Part shown: in pieces, positions 24,814-34,520 of the stretch
Numbering within the stretch: position 1 is the stretch's first letter
How the letters are laid out: the number at the start of each line of letters is the position of its first letter
DNA from: Rhodococcus pseudokoreensis
GTDB lineage: Bacteria > Actinomycetota > Actinomycetes > Mycobacteriales > Mycobacteriaceae
Assembly (NCBI RefSeq): GCF_017068395.1
Contig: NZ_CP070619.1
Location: 5,580,001-5,644,000 of the forward strand
Length of the DNA: 64,000 bases
Direction of reading: 5' to 3'
The notes under the pieces: model-generated
Database searches by the model: none
Told to the model about the DNA's origin: nothing
What the model saw: only the letters and a program-made list of their open reading frames with translations
Program-made: the position numbers and the translations under genes

Positions 24814-25049
24814 AAAATGTTGCTCCGCAGTGCTGTTGCGGCGAGCTTGCTTGTAGTAGCTCACGAGGCCGATGTCGCCGCCTCAGCGAGGTCCAATGGC
24901 ATCACGACAATCGCGACTCCGAGGTCGAGAACATTCTGAGCGGCGGATCCGGAAAGGTAGATCGACTCGAATCGGGCGCGGCGGGCGAGTACGGCTGAGG
25001 GCGCGTCATATGCTCCCGGTACGACGACAAGGGGTTACGCCGCCGCAAT

Positions 25050-28000
25050 TCACGGAGGTGGACCTTGCGTGCCGTTCACGTAGTCGCCAAGGATGCCGAG
25101 GAGGAGAGGTTCGGTCAGGTCGGGCCATCGCTGTATCCAGGGTTCACCCGCACGTATGTCAGCGAGCAATATTGACAGAATCTCCAGGACCGCTGGCCCG
25201 CCGTCGAGAAGGATGCGAGGCAAGCGGAGTGCAGCGCATTGCGAAACCAACGGTGCAAGGGTCTGTTTGGCTTCGTCGATCCGTCCTGCCGAAGCAAGGC
25301 AGCACACTTCCAACACTGTCAATACGACCAAAGCCCGAGGTCTCTTCTGATTTGCGACCCGCGCCGCCAGCACACGGCTCCGCCTCAACGCCTGTTGCGC
25401 TGCGGCGTCCGATCGGTCTGAAAGAAGTAGCCGTATCGACGACTCCTCGTCGAGTTGAGAGCAGACCTCTGCGATGCCGCCCTGCTCTACCGGGAGGCTG
25501 GAGTGTCTGAGACTCGCGCTCGTCACGGGATCGACTGGGAGTCCGGCACGGATTCGTTCATTGACAATATGTTTGCTCAACCGCGAAACCCCAAGCCGTG
25601 CAGCGACTGCCGCTCCCTCCTCCAAGCGCTGCTCTGTAGCCGCGCGATCACCGCGAAGCGCCTTGATCCGGGAGCCCACCCCGTAGGTCGCGAGCAGGAT
25701 ATCGACGATGCCCCCCTCGGAGCCGAGCTCATTGCTGCGATCGAGCAACTCCTCGGCGGTATCGACATCGCCCATGTCGTAGAGCAGGGAACCCAGGAGT
25801 GCGCCTGCGAGGCGAGCGGCGTAGCTGTGCGCACCCGTCTGTCGGGCTAGATCCAATGCGGTACGGAACTTGCGCTCGGCCTCGCCGACCTCGAGAACCT
25901 CGTAGGCCGCCACTCCGGCCATGCAATGTCCGTACATGACACTGAACGGTCCGACTGTCCGTTCGTGGTAATCGCGTGCCCAGTCCTGCCATCGGCGCGC
26001 GGCTGCAAAGTCGAAACTGTGCACCGCCAGGAAGGACGCCACACCGCTCGCGCCGGAGGTCACGAATGGACGCACTTCGTCCGGATGCTGCAGGATATCG
26101 TCGATCAGATCCCACACGCCTTCAACCTGATCCGCGAAGATCCTCCCCACCGCGCGTATCAGGTCAGCCTCGCGTCGGACCATACGTTGCTCCTCAGCGG
26201 ATCTCAACTCCGTATCAAGGGCGGAAGTGAGGCAGTCGAGGGCGGAGTGCGTGGCAGCTGGGCGCTGCAACAGCACGTTTCCCCACCCGACCAGGAGTTG
26301 GAGCTCCGAGTGCAGACGGGCTTCGGCAGGTGGAATTTTCGCGATCAAGCCGAGCAGAGTCGCCATCCGCGAGTTTTCGATCAGTTCCCGTCCGTCTGAT
26401 TCGACCAAGTGGATCGCACGTTCGGAATCCTCGCCGGCCATTGCATGATCGACAGCCTCGCTGAGCATTCCGTGCAGCTCGAACCACTGCGACGCGACAT
26501 GATGTAATCGTCGAACCCTGGTCGGATTGTCCCGCTCGAGTCGGCGTTGAAGGAACTCGGCAAACAGGTGGTGATATCGAAACCACTCTTTGTCATCGTC
26601 GAGGCTGGTCAAGAATAGATCTCGACTTTCGACTTCCTCGAGCAACGCCTGGCCGGACCGGACGCCCGACAGCTGGGTCGCCAGATCACCGCAGACCTTC
26701 GCGGTGATCGCTGTACACATGATGAAGTCGAGGAGATCAGGCTCTAGTGTGCACAGGACGTTGTCCACCAAGTATTCGCCGATCGCATGATGCCGTCCGG
26801 ACAGATGTCTGATGAACTCTGCCGGATCATCCCTGCCGCGCAGCGACAACGACGCCAACTGCAGGGCGGCAGCCCAACCATCTGTCGAATCCACCAGGTC
26901 CGCAACCTCCGATCCGCTCAATTGCAGGGCGTTGACATCGAGGAGGAACGCCTTTGCCTCGTCGGCGTCGAAACGCATCGCTTCAGCATCGATTTCGACC
27001 AACTCGTCGCGCACTCGCATCCTGCTCAGCGATAGCCCCGCCTGGCTGCGGCTGGTAACCACGAGCTGCAGATGGTGACATCCATTGTCGAGGAGGAAAC
27101 CCATGGCGCTGATCGTTTCGGCGGCGTTCACGCGATGCCAGTCATCGACGACGATCGCCAACCGCTCGCCGCAGTTGTGTATCTCGTCGACCAATGAACT
27201 GAGGACATAACGGGCCGCATCCGGGGGATGATCCTCGAGAATCTGCCCCAGTTCGTGTGCGAGGGCGGGTCGAATACGGCGGACCGCCTCCAGCAGATGC
27301 GCGAGAAACCAGACAACGGTGTTGTCGTCATGATCGACACTCAACCAGGCGACGGATACGCCGGTTGTCTCGAGCTCAGTCCGCCACTGTGCTGCCAGGG
27401 TGCTCTTGCCGAACCCGGCGGGCGCATGAATCAAGACGAGTCTGCGGCGCCCGCCGGCGCGCAGAGTGTCGAGCAGTCTGCTGCGTCCAACCAGTGGCCG
27501 ACTGGGGGTCGGCGGCCGGAACTTCGTGGCGGCGCTCGGCGGGGTCAATACGGTCGACCGTCTGGCATCACTCACCTCCTTCCTCGGTTGTTCGAGAGAC
27601 GGTTGCGCGGACCCGGTGGACTTAGCAAGGGGACGCACGATCGCCGTCCCCGTGAACCCATGCATCTCGCAGACCGCGCGTAGTTCGTCACCCAATGCTG
27701 TAGCGGTCGGGGGCCGATCAGCCGGCAATTTGGCCATCGCATGCTCAATCGCGGTCACCACATCGCGTGGAAAGTCCTGTACTCGGAGATCGGGCACCGA
27801 CACGCTGGTTATTCGGATGAACTGGGCGACCATGCCCTCACCGGCTCGGCGTTCGAAGGCAGCGTGCCCAGAAATCAGCGTGAATAGTGTCGATCCGAGA
27901 CCGTAGATGTCGGATGCCGGTGCGGGCGCCTGCCCGTGCAGCAGCTCGGGGGCGGTGTAGGCGGGCGAACCCGCGACATTTCCGGTGGAGGTTTTGAAGG

Positions 28001-28523
28001 CCCCACCGACCCGCGCGATACCGAAATCAGCTAATTGAGGCTCGCCGTAGTCGGTGATCAGAATGTTGGCAGGCTTCACGTCTCGGTGCAGGATTGCGAG
28101 GGCGTGAGCAGTTTGCAGGGCACCGGCGAGCTTGATTGCGATCAGGAAAGCGTCGGGCCACGGCAAGGGCCCGTGACAGCGAACCCACGCTTCCAGCGAG
28201 TCCCGGGCGTGGTAGGGCATCGCAATGTATGGACGTCCCCCGGCCAGCACGCCCACCTGCAAGATTTGGACGATGTTCGGATGCCCGGACAGCCGGCCCA
28301 TAGCGCGTTGCTCTCGGACGAAGCGTTCGCGGTCGGTACGCTCGACACCCTCGAGAACTTTGATCGCGACTGTGCGATCCAGTGAGGTCTGCACGCACCG
28401 GTACACCGCGCCGAAGCCGCCCCGACCTACCTCGTGGGCGTCGTCGAACCCCTCGGCTTCCAGTTCGGAGACGACCGAGGCAGCGACGTCGCGTTCAGTG
28501 CCCGCCGGGTCTACATCCGCCAT
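25050..28523 (-). CDS. pknK: PknK-like Ser/Thr kinase fused to a MalT-type STAND ATPase regulator
   Basis: 1157 residues. A Ser/Thr kinase occupies roughly residues 25-290: GRGGFGAVYRC loop, Lys55 in AIKVLEG, HRDVKPANI at 146-154, DFG at 166-168 and the APE segment near 191. A STAND-type ATPase follows, with Walker A HAPAGFGKSTLAAQW near 366-380 and the aspartates of IVVDDW. The rest is helical repeats like MalT/PknK. No LuxR helix-turn-helix is visible at the C-terminus (GDYVNGTQGPPP), so its output may be phosphorylation of a partner regulator. An 18-bp perfect palindrome lies 116 bases upstream. Confidence 0.88.
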   Translation of the reverse strand: MADVDPAGTERDVAASVVSELEAEGFDDAHEVGRGGFGAVYRCVQTSLDRTVAIKVLEGVERTDRERFVREQRAMGRLSGHPNIVQILQVGVLAGGRPYIAMPYHARDSLEAWVRCHGPLPWPDAFLIAIKLAGALQTAHALAILHRDVKPANILITDYGEPQLADFGIARVGGAFKTSTGNVAGSPAYTAPELLHGQAPAPASDIYGLGSTLFTLISGHAAFERRAGEGMVAQFIRITSVSVPDLRVQDFPRDVVTAIEHAMAKLPADRPPTATALGDELRAVCEMHGFTGTAIVRPLAKSTGSAQPSLEQPRKEVSDARRSTVLTPPSAATKFRPPTPSRPLVGRSRLLDTLRAGGRRRLVLIHAPAGFGKSTLAAQWRTELETTGVSVAWLSVDHDDNTVVWFLAHLLEAVRRIRPALAHELGQILEDHPPDAARYVLSSLVDEIHNCGERLAIVVDDWHRVNAAETISAMGFLLDNGCHHLQLVVTSRSQAGLSLSRMRVRDELVEIDAEAMRFDADEAKAFLLDVNALQLSGSEVADLVDSTDGWAAALQLASLSLRGRDDPAEFIRHLSGRHHAIGEYLVDNVLCTLEPDLLDFIMCTAITAKVCGDLATQLSGVRSGQALLEEVESRDLFLTSLDDDKEWFRYHHLFAEFLQRRLERDNPTRVRRLHHVASQWFELHGMLSEAVDHAMAGEDSERAIHLVESDGRELIENSRMATLLGLIAKIPPAEARLHSELQLLVGWGNVLLQRPAATHSALDCLTSALDTELRSAEEQRMVRREADLIRAVGRIFADQVEGVWDLIDDILQHPDEVRPFVTSGASGVASFLAVHSFDFAAARRWQDWARDYHERTVGPFSVMYGHCMAGVAAYEVLEVGEAERKFRTALDLARQTGAHSYAARLAGALLGSLLYDMGDVDTAEELLDRSNELGSEGGIVDILLATYGVGSRIKALRGDRAATEQRLEEGAAVAARLGVSRLSKHIVNERIRAGLPVDPVTSASLRHSSLPVEQGGIAEVCSQLDEESSIRLLLSDRSDAAAQQALRRSRVLAARVANQKRPRALVVLTVLEVCCLASAGRIDEAKQTLAPLVSQCAALRLPRILLDGGPAVLEILSILLADIRAGEPWIQRWPDLTEPLLLGILGDYVNGTQGPPP

Positions 28524-28908
28524 CTCCGAAGCCTGACTCCATTGACGCGCCTCTGCTGAAGGGAACTGCTACCGGAAAATGTGATCAGAGCGTGCCGACC
28601 ACCGTGGAGCGGGTTCCCAGAAGTTCAGCGTACTCGGTGCACCGTTCCGGAACGGTGAGTTACCCATCTCTGTCTCCCACGCCCGCGATAACGCGGACAA
28701 TTTCAGCACTCATGGCATGTTTCTCCCGCGAACTGGCTGGTATCGGCGGATGGGATTGGAACCGGGCGCCGCCGGGGAGCGACCCCGACGGCGCCTTGTT
28801 GATTCCTCGGCGACCTCGGCGCGGGAGATCCACCGGTCGGTGTGTCGTCTCAGACAGCACCGACCCCGGCGGCATCCGCGGGCCCGTGTGGCCGAGGGTG
28901 GTGAGGGC
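28524..28908. other. Upstream region of the kinase gene
   Basis: No gene recognised. It holds the palindrome at 28639-28656 and otherwise unassignable sequence running into a transposase fragment. Confidence 0.4.
28639..28656. promoter_or_regulatory. 18-bp perfect palindrome upstream of the PknK-like gene
   Basis: CACCGTTCCGGAACGGTG is self-complementary over all 18 bases, without a spacer. Its position 116-133 bases upstream of the kinase start fits a dimeric regulator site. Confidence 0.6.
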
Positions 28909-29107
28909 GCCCGCGACCAGTGCGGTCAACTTCCGGCCAGCATGTGCGCCCTTGTCGGTGGGCACCGACAGATGCTCGTCCGCCAGGTGAGCGAGGCCGC
29001 AGTGCTGCGCCAACCCGAGTACCGGGATCAGCCCAGCCGCGGTGAGGAGGTTGCGGTCGTCGAACGCCGCGGCCGTCACCGGGCGGGTGTGGGAATAGTT
29101 GCGGCCT
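28909..29107 (-). pseudogene. IS1380-type transposase N-terminal fragment
   Basis: On the minus strand the peptide SHTRPVTAAAFDDRNLL, then GLAQHCGLAHLADEHLSVP and KGAHAGRKLTALVAG, is the typical N-terminus of actinobacterial IS1380-family transposases. Similarity stops abruptly at about 28909, where the normal protein would continue for some 380 residues. No catalytic region remains. The junction marks an old deletion or recombination next to the kinase gene. Confidence 0.75.
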
Positions 29108-29304
29108 AGAGATGCCCTTCGTGTCGATCGAACTGGTTCTGTGAGAAGTCCAATTCTTTCCGCACGCAAGGCCATCTCGCCGTTTCGACTCACCCAACCC
29201 CACCCGGCATCGATGGTCGGACCTCGTGGCGACCGACGTCTTCAGCTCCAACAAAGCATTTGCCGTGTACTCGTAGTGCCGGTCAGGGCCGAGGCAGATC
29301 GGAC

Positions 29305-30102
29305 TCAGGCTGCGGATATTCCGCCGTTGACGCTGATCGCCTGCCCGGTGAGTCGGCGTGCCGCGGGGGAGGCGAGGAAGACCGCCAGCGCAGCGAGGTC
29401 TTCGGATTCGGGAACGCCGAGGTGCGCTTGCTGGGCTGCTTTGGCGAACAATTTGGCGCTGAATCCGTCGGAGGTGATCCGCTCGGTCGACCCGGTCCCG
29501 TTGACGAGCGAGGGAGTCAGGACGTTGGCGCGAATTCCGCTTCGTTTGGCTTCGATGGCGAGCGTGCGAGTGAACATGATGATTGCCGCCTTCGCTGCAC
29601 CGATCACCGATTCGCCCGGCGTCGCGGTCTTTCCCGCATCCGAAGCGACATTGATGATCACGCCACCCTTCCTCGCCGTCATGTGCGGCACGATCTCGCT
29701 CGCGAGATACATGCACGGCAAAGCCAATTGGTTGAATGTCCTTGCGATATCGTCCGTGGGTATGTTCGCGAAGAGTTCCGGCCGGACGTCGGCGGCCGTT
29801 GTGGACACCAGAATGTCCACGCCGTCGAGGATCCGCTCCGCCTCGGATGCGACATACGCCGCGCCCTCAACCGTGGTCGCATCGGCGGAGAGGAAGGTCA
29901 CCTCACAGGCCGAGTTGACGGACGAAATGCGCTCTCGCGCAGCTTCTCCGCGTTCCGCCCCGCGTCCGACGATTACGACGCCCGGAGCGCCGGCCTGGGC
30001 GAGGCCGACCGCGGTCGCGAGACCGATCCCGGCCGTGCCGCCCACGACCAGGGCACTGCTTTCCTTCAGTTCCTTCGGCGGCGCGATTTCATGCGTACCC
30101 AT
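29305..30102 (-). CDS. SDR-family protein without the catalytic tyrosine (BadH-like region)
   Basis: 265 residues from ATG 30102. The cofactor loop VVGGTAGIGLATAVGL and the serine region VIINVASDAG are present, and the surroundings resemble BadH-type hydroxyacyl-CoA dehydrogenases. The position of the active Tyr in YxxxK is Ile, in GESVIGAAKAAI; the Lys is kept. It may therefore be a reductase of the enoyl or dienoyl type, or catalytically altered. It follows the acyl-CoA dehydrogenase by 26 bases and is surely co-transcribed. Confidence 0.82.
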   Translation of the reverse strand: MGTHEIAPPKELKESSALVVGGTAGIGLATAVGLAQAGAPGVVIVGRGAERGEAARERISSVNSACEVTFLSADATTVEGAAYVASEAERILDGVDILVSTTAADVRPELFANIPTDDIARTFNQLALPCMYLASEIVPHMTARKGGVIINVASDAGKTATPGESVIGAAKAAIIMFTRTLAIEAKRSGIRANVLTPSLVNGTGSTERITSDGFSAKLFAKAAQQAHLGVPESEDLAALAVFLASPAARRLTGQAISVNGGISAA

Positions 30103-30128
30103 TCGTGTACTCCGTTCAGGGGGTGATG

Positions 30129-31283
30129 TCAGAGGGAAACTGTGCCGCGAGCGAAGATGTCCTTCGCAATGATGCGCTTCTGGATCTCTGCGGTGCCGTC
30201 CGCGACGAGGTAAGCGGTGACGTCGCGGTAGCGTTGCTGCAGCGGTGATTCCGTGGAGTACCCGAGATTTCCGTGTACGCGCATCGCGAACTCGATGGCG
30301 TTCTTCGCAACGACGGGCGGCCACCACTTGCTCATCGAGGCCAGAGCGGTGTGCGGCTGGGAGGTCTCACGCAGCCACAATGCGCGGTAGCAAATCCAGC
30401 GTGCACCTTCCAGATAGGTTGCGTGTTCGGAGAACTGGAACGCAAGCCCCTGGTGCTCGGAAAGTGGCTGACCGAACGTTTCCCGCTGCTGGGCGTACGC
30501 GGCGGCTTCCTCCAGGCTCTGCTTTGCGGCGCCCAAACACATCAGGCCGAGGGCAGCTCGACTGAAGTCGAAGTGGTCCATGACCGAGTGGAAGCCCTTG
30601 CCGAGTTCGCCGACGAGGTGAGAATCGGAAACAAAGACGTCCGACAGGTGGATACTTCCCCAGCCCAGAGGCAGGCAGCCCATACCGGGCATGTGGCTGA
30701 CGCTGACGCCTTCCGCATCGAGCGGGACGACGAAGCAGCTGACGCCTCGGGAACGGCTGGAGCCGGGCTCTCGCGCGTAGACGAGCGCCGCGGTGGCATT
30801 CATTGCCCAGGAAATTGCAGTCTTCTCGCCGTTGAGACGCCAGCCGCCCTCGACTGCCGTTGCGGTGGTGGTCAGTGCACTCGCGTCGGACCCCGACCCG
30901 GGTTCGGTCAGGGCGATGGCGATGGTCTGCTCACCGCTGATGAGGGGAGGAAGGTAGCGCTCCTGAATCTCGGCCCGGCACAGCGCCAGTTGGGAGGCGA
31001 CAAGCCCGATCTGGACGGGCGCCGACGCCATGTTCACGTCGCCGTAGGCGAGGGTTTCGGTGGCCATTCCGAGCAGAACGGGATCTTCGGTACCGGTACC
31101 GCCGTACTGCTCGGGCAGGCCGATACCCAGCAGACCCAGGTCGCCGATTTTCTTCATGATGTCGAAAGGGAATTCGGTTGATGCTGCCCGGTCGCGATAA
31201 CCCGGGAGGAGAACTCGATCACTGAACGCTGCCAGCGTCTTCCGAAACTCTTCCTGCTCGTCGGTGAATGCAAATGAAACCAT
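30129..31283 (-). CDS. Acyl-CoA dehydrogenase (AliB-like)
   Basis: 384 residues from ATG 31283, with AGGAG upstream. Motifs are IALTEPGSGSDASAL, NGEKTAISWAM, RVHGNLGYSTESPLQQRYRD and VADGTAEIQKRIIAKDIF. An Asp stands where MCAD has its catalytic Glu, as reported for some alicyclic acyl-CoA dehydrogenases. With a BadH-like SDR next to it and an acyl-CoA ligase at 39.2 kb, oxidation of a cyclohexanecarboxyl-CoA-like compound is plausible. An inverted repeat about 100 bases upstream may be the MarR site. Confidence 0.85.
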   Translation of the reverse strand: MVSFAFTDEQEEFRKTLAAFSDRVLLPGYRDRAASTEFPFDIMKKIGDLGLLGIGLPEQYGGTGTEDPVLLGMATETLAYGDVNMASAPVQIGLVASQLALCRAEIQERYLPPLISGEQTIAIALTEPGSGSDASALTTTATAVEGGWRLNGEKTAISWAMNATAALVYAREPGSSRSRGVSCFVVPLDAEGVSVSHMPGMGCLPLGWGSIHLSDVFVSDSHLVGELGKGFHSVMDHFDFSRAALGLMCLGAAKQSLEEAAAYAQQRETFGQPLSEHQGLAFQFSEHATYLEGARWICYRALWLRETSQPHTALASMSKWWPPVVAKNAIEFAMRVHGNLGYSTESPLQQRYRDVTAYLVADGTAEIQKRIIAKDIFARGTVSL

Positions 31284-31380
31284 GGGGATTGCTCCTGTGC
31301 GTGACTCGGCTGGGGGATCACGGCGAGGGAGCGTTGTCGTTCGTTGAGAAGCTGGACTGCCCGGTCCTCGCCAAGTAAGA

Positions 31381-31401
31381 ACTATTCTAGGTTTGAATAG
31401 T
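31381..31401. promoter_or_regulatory. Inverted repeat, candidate MarR operator
   Basis: ACTATTC (31381-31387) and GAATAGT (31395-31401) are perfect 7-bp arms around a 7-base spacer, in the promoter region of the acyl-CoA dehydrogenase and just past the MarR gene stop. AT-rich in a GC-rich setting. Confidence 0.55.
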
Positions 31402-31480
31402 AGGACGTAAAACTTGATAGGGCAAGGGGTGCAGGGCTGGTCTCGCCGCCGCATGTAGGCCGCCGAAAGTGCGTGTTGAC

Positions 31481-32032
31481 TCAGTGTCCGGTTTCGACAT
31501 CGCCGACGGCACGACGCACAAGTTGCAATTGCTCGATCAGCGCTTCCAGGGTTTCGGCGTCGACCGAATCAAGGCCGAAGCGGCCCCCGGCGAGCCGGTT
31601 GTTTGCTTCCTCAACCACTTTCATGCCGGCCGGGGTGAGAGTGGCGAGAACGGTCCGGCGGTCCGTCGTATGTGCGCGGCGTTCGACGAGTCCCGCCTTG
31701 ACGAGTTGCTCGACCGCCATCGACACGGTGGTGGGGTGGACCATGAGGTACTTGCTCAACTTGCCGAGCGGACGAGTTCGTCCCTCCGAGAGTTGTAGCG
31801 AGGTCAGGATCAGATAGGCATTGCGCGACAGCCGGAGTGAGCGCAACTCCTGGTCCATCGCACGGACGACCCATTGGTGGGTGCGCAGCAACGCCATCGT
31901 GGTGACGAACTCCAGTTCGGCCGAATCCTGCCGTTCCACCCATTCGGCGCGCATCCAGTCGATCACGTCGGGCTGATCGTCGTCGGAAGACGTCGGAAAT
32001 TCACTCGCCACTGCGCGGCCTCTCGTCGTCAC
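31481..32032 (-). CDS. MarR-family transcriptional regulator
   Basis: 183 residues from GTG 32032 (an alternative GTG is at 32011). The winged helix is visible in LRLSRNAYLILTSLQLSEGRTRPLGKLSKYLMVHPTTVSMAVEQLVKAGLVERR, with the wing HTTDRRTVLATLTPAG. Such proteins usually repress catabolic genes and are released by an aromatic or acyl-CoA ligand. It lies just upstream of the acyl-CoA dehydrogenase/SDR pair on the same strand, its probable target. The N-terminal 30 residues are acidic and not conserved. Confidence 0.88.
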   Translation of the reverse strand: MTTRGRAVASEFPTSSDDDQPDVIDWMRAEWVERQDSAELEFVTTMALLRTHQWVVRAMDQELRSLRLSRNAYLILTSLQLSEGRTRPLGKLSKYLMVHPTTVSMAVEQLVKAGLVERRAHTTDRRTVLATLTPAGMKVVEEANNRLAGGRFGLDSVDAETLEALIEQLQLVRRAVGDVETGH

Positions 32033-32119
32033 CGAATCGTGTCGCGGTAGTCGTCACCGAACCGCGTCGCGGTAAATGATAGACCGCATGCGTACCAGCC
32101 CAGTGCGCGAGAATCACTG

Positions 32120-33100
32120 TCAACGATGCGAGAGAACGACCTTCCCGAACCCGCTTCCCTGTTCGAGATGCTTGTGTGCGGCCGCCGCCTCTGCGAGCGG
32201 GAACACGGTATCGATGGGCACCGGTGGAATGGTGGCCGCATCGATCAGTTCCAAAAGGCCGGTGAAGTCTTGCGGGCTCCCCATCGTGGTGCCGATCAAT
32301 TCATACTGGCCGAAGTAGAAGGGTCTGACATTCAGAGTGGCGAGTTCGCTCCGAGATGCGCCCAGCACGACTAATCGGCCCCCCGGACGCAAAGCCGCGA
32401 TGGACTGTTCCCACGTCCCCACGGAATCGAGGACGAGATCGAAGCCCTGACCGTCGGGCGAGTGGTGACGAGCGGCTTCGGGCCACTCGGGGTCGCTGTA
32501 GAGCACCCCGTTCGCGGCACCGAGTTCTACTGCCTGCGCGATCTTGGACGGGGAGGAGGACGTGACTGTAACGTTTGCCCCCACGGCAGACGCCAGCATG
32601 ACGGCCATGGTCGCAACTCCCCCGCCTGCGCCCAGGACGAGGACATTCTCGCCGGCGCGGAGGCGTCCGCGGGTGAACAGCGCCCGATAGGTGGTCAGTC
32701 CGACGAGGGGGAGGGCAGCGGCCTGCTCCCAGCTGAGCCCGCGCGGTTTCGGGGCAACGCAGACCTCCGGCACCCGTACCAACTCGGCGTAGGTGCCCCG
32801 CTGGCGATCGCCGAGGATCTCCCACTGCGCGCTCGGGGCTGCTTCGCGGTCGCCCCACCACAGTGAGGGAAGGACGAGAACCTCCTCACCCGTGTCTGCG
32901 CGGATGCCCGCACCGTCCGCGCCGAGAACGTGCGGCAGTGGCGACGAGTACTTACCCTGTCGCACGAGAACATCGTGCCAGTTGAGGGCCGCAGCCTTCA
33001 ATTGGACAGTCACCCAGCCCGGGCTCGCCACCGGATCGGCGATCGACTCGATCTTCAGGACGTTCGGCTCCCCGAACTCTCGCAAAACTACGGCATCCAT
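32120..33100 (-). CDS. Zinc-free MDR oxidoreductase (quinone/enoyl reductase type)
   Basis: 326 residues. Begins MDAVVLREFGEPNVLKIE like quinone oxidoreductases, with ALNWHDVLVRQGKY and an NADPH loop VLVLGAGGGVATMAVMLAS. The zinc ligands of alcohol dehydrogenases are absent. It may reduce an alpha,beta-unsaturated ketone or acyl-CoA. Its start at 33100 faces the LuxR-type regulator pair, with an imperfect palindrome between them. Confidence 0.85.
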   Translation of the reverse strand: MDAVVLREFGEPNVLKIESIADPVASPGWVTVQLKAAALNWHDVLVRQGKYSSPLPHVLGADGAGIRADTGEEVLVLPSLWWGDREAAPSAQWEILGDRQRGTYAELVRVPEVCVAPKPRGLSWEQAAALPLVGLTTYRALFTRGRLRAGENVLVLGAGGGVATMAVMLASAVGANVTVTSSSPSKIAQAVELGAANGVLYSDPEWPEAARHHSPDGQGFDLVLDSVGTWEQSIAALRPGGRLVVLGASRSELATLNVRPFYFGQYELIGTTMGSPQDFTGLLELIDAATIPPVPIDTVFPLAEAAAAHKHLEQGSGFGKVVLSHR

Positions 33101-33125
33101 GACGCTCCATTCGGTCGTACCTTTT

Positions 33126-33139
33126 CAATGGTATCATTG
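33126..33139. promoter_or_regulatory. Palindromic element CAATGGTATCATTG
   Basis: Arms CAATG and CATTG flank GTAT, about 26 bases upstream of the MDR gene start, where a repressor would block its promoter. Confidence 0.35.
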
Positions 33140-33380
33140 TTTCGACGTCGGGTGTCGTACTGCCGGTCATCGGCGTCACTGGACGCTGTGAATTCCAGAA
33201 TCACCACTTCGCCAACGTGATTGGCCGCAACACAGTTCGTAAGTCGTGTCTGCTCGACGCTTGCCCGTCGCGTGCGATTCGTGTTTAGTGATGCCAGTCA
33301 CATACACTGTATGTTTGGGTGAGGAACGTCTGCCCCGTGGCGCAATCAGCGTCGGCGAGGTGACCGAACTACGGAGCGCA

Positions 33381-34520
33381 ATGATTCGGAGAGAGCAATC
33401 AGTCGAAGTGCGGGATGAGGGTCTTGTTCAGGACGCGCACGAATGCACAGACCTCGTTTCGAAGATCCTCGGGGCCGCATACCAGGCGTCCGGGCCAGAG
33501 GATGCGTATGCCGCACTCGCGGGAGCCCGACATCAACTCGGGAACGCACTGACCGAGGGTCTATTGCCAGAGACCGACATCGAGGAGGCCTGTGTTCTCC
33601 TGGTCCGGATGGAAGATCTTCGGGAGCAATGCGCCGAGAGCGCGGCGATCCGCCGGGCCGCCGAGTTGGCGGCTGTACACGATGCCGCTGCCGGACTGCG
33701 TGATCTCGCATCCGGCGACATCGTCCAATCGGCACCAGAGGCGATTTGTTCGACGCTTCCCTTCGCGCGCGCCATGATCTCGGCGATCAGCGGATCGCTC
33801 TGGCAACCGCAGCGACTTCACGTCCGGCCGGAATTCGACGGGTCACCGATGGACTTCTCGGACTTCGTGAACTCCGCGGAGTTTCCGTTGTCCGAAGCGC
33901 GACTGGAGACCGAACTGGTTCGCCGTCGTGTGCCTGCCCTGGTCGCAGCGCCAGCGCAAGACGAACGCACGATGAAGGAAATAGTGGTCGCGTCACGCTC
34001 CTCGGGCTATGTCGCTGCACCGATCGTCTCGAGAGGCCGGGTAATCGGACTGATCCATGCCGATCGTCCCGGCGCGCGGGACCCTCTCGATCCGGACGAT
34101 CGCGACCGACTGGACGCGTTCGCGACCTTCTTCGCTCTCGTGTACGAGCAAGCGATATTGAGGGAGCGAATCAGCGCGCAGAGATCACGATTGGCGGCAT
34201 CCTTCGATTCCACCGATGTGCTGCTCGAACGCATTCAGAAGGCGGAGCTGGGCCTGCGTCCCCAGCCTGACGAGCATCCTCACATCGCTCGGCCCACAGT
34301 CGACCAGACGTCCGCGGTAGAGGTCAGCGCGGTGTTGACGTTCCGTGAGCGCGAGATTCTTTCCCATATCGCCACCGGCGCCACCAACAGTCAAATCGCA
34401 CAGACACTGGTGATCTCCGAGGGAACCGTGAAGTCGCACGTCAAGCACATTCTGAAGAAGCTGCGCGTCCCGACCCGGGCTGCAGCGGCGGTACTCTATT
34501 CCCACCAGATCCGACGATGA
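33381..34520 (+). CDS. GAF-domain LuxR-type transcriptional regulator, copy 1
   Basis: 379 residues if ATG 33381, which has CGGAG upstream, is used; an in-frame ATG at 33291 would add 30. The middle is a GAF-like sensor (residues about 110-260, including [24 protein letters not shown]). The C-terminus is a LuxR/FixJ helix-turn-helix: [45 protein letters not shown]. The following gene, a paralogue, overlaps it by 4 bases. The two probably sense a metabolite and activate the nearby P450/ferredoxin genes. Confidence 0.85.
   Translation: MIRREQSVEVRDEGLVQDAHECTDLVSKILGAAYQASGPEDAYAALAGARHQLGNALTEGLLPETDIEEACVLLVRMEDLREQCAESAAIRRAAELAAVHDAAAGLRDLASGDIVQSAPEAICSTLPFARAMISAISGSLWQPQRLHVRPEFDGSPMDFSDFVNSAEFPLSEARLETELVRRRVPALVAAPAQDERTMKEIVVASRSSGYVAAPIVSRGRVIGLIHADRPGARDPLDPDDRDRLDAFATFFALVYEQAILRERISAQRSRLAASFDSTDVLLERIQKAELGLRPQPDEHPHIARPTVDQTSAVEVSAVLTFREREILSHIATGATNSQIAQTLVISEGTVKSHVKHILKKLRVPTRAAAAVLYSHQIRR

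Noticed and set aside
29213..29225. GGTCGGACC palindrome resembling a FadR site
   Set aside because: It lies in decayed sequence downstream of the SDR gene, far from any start codon.
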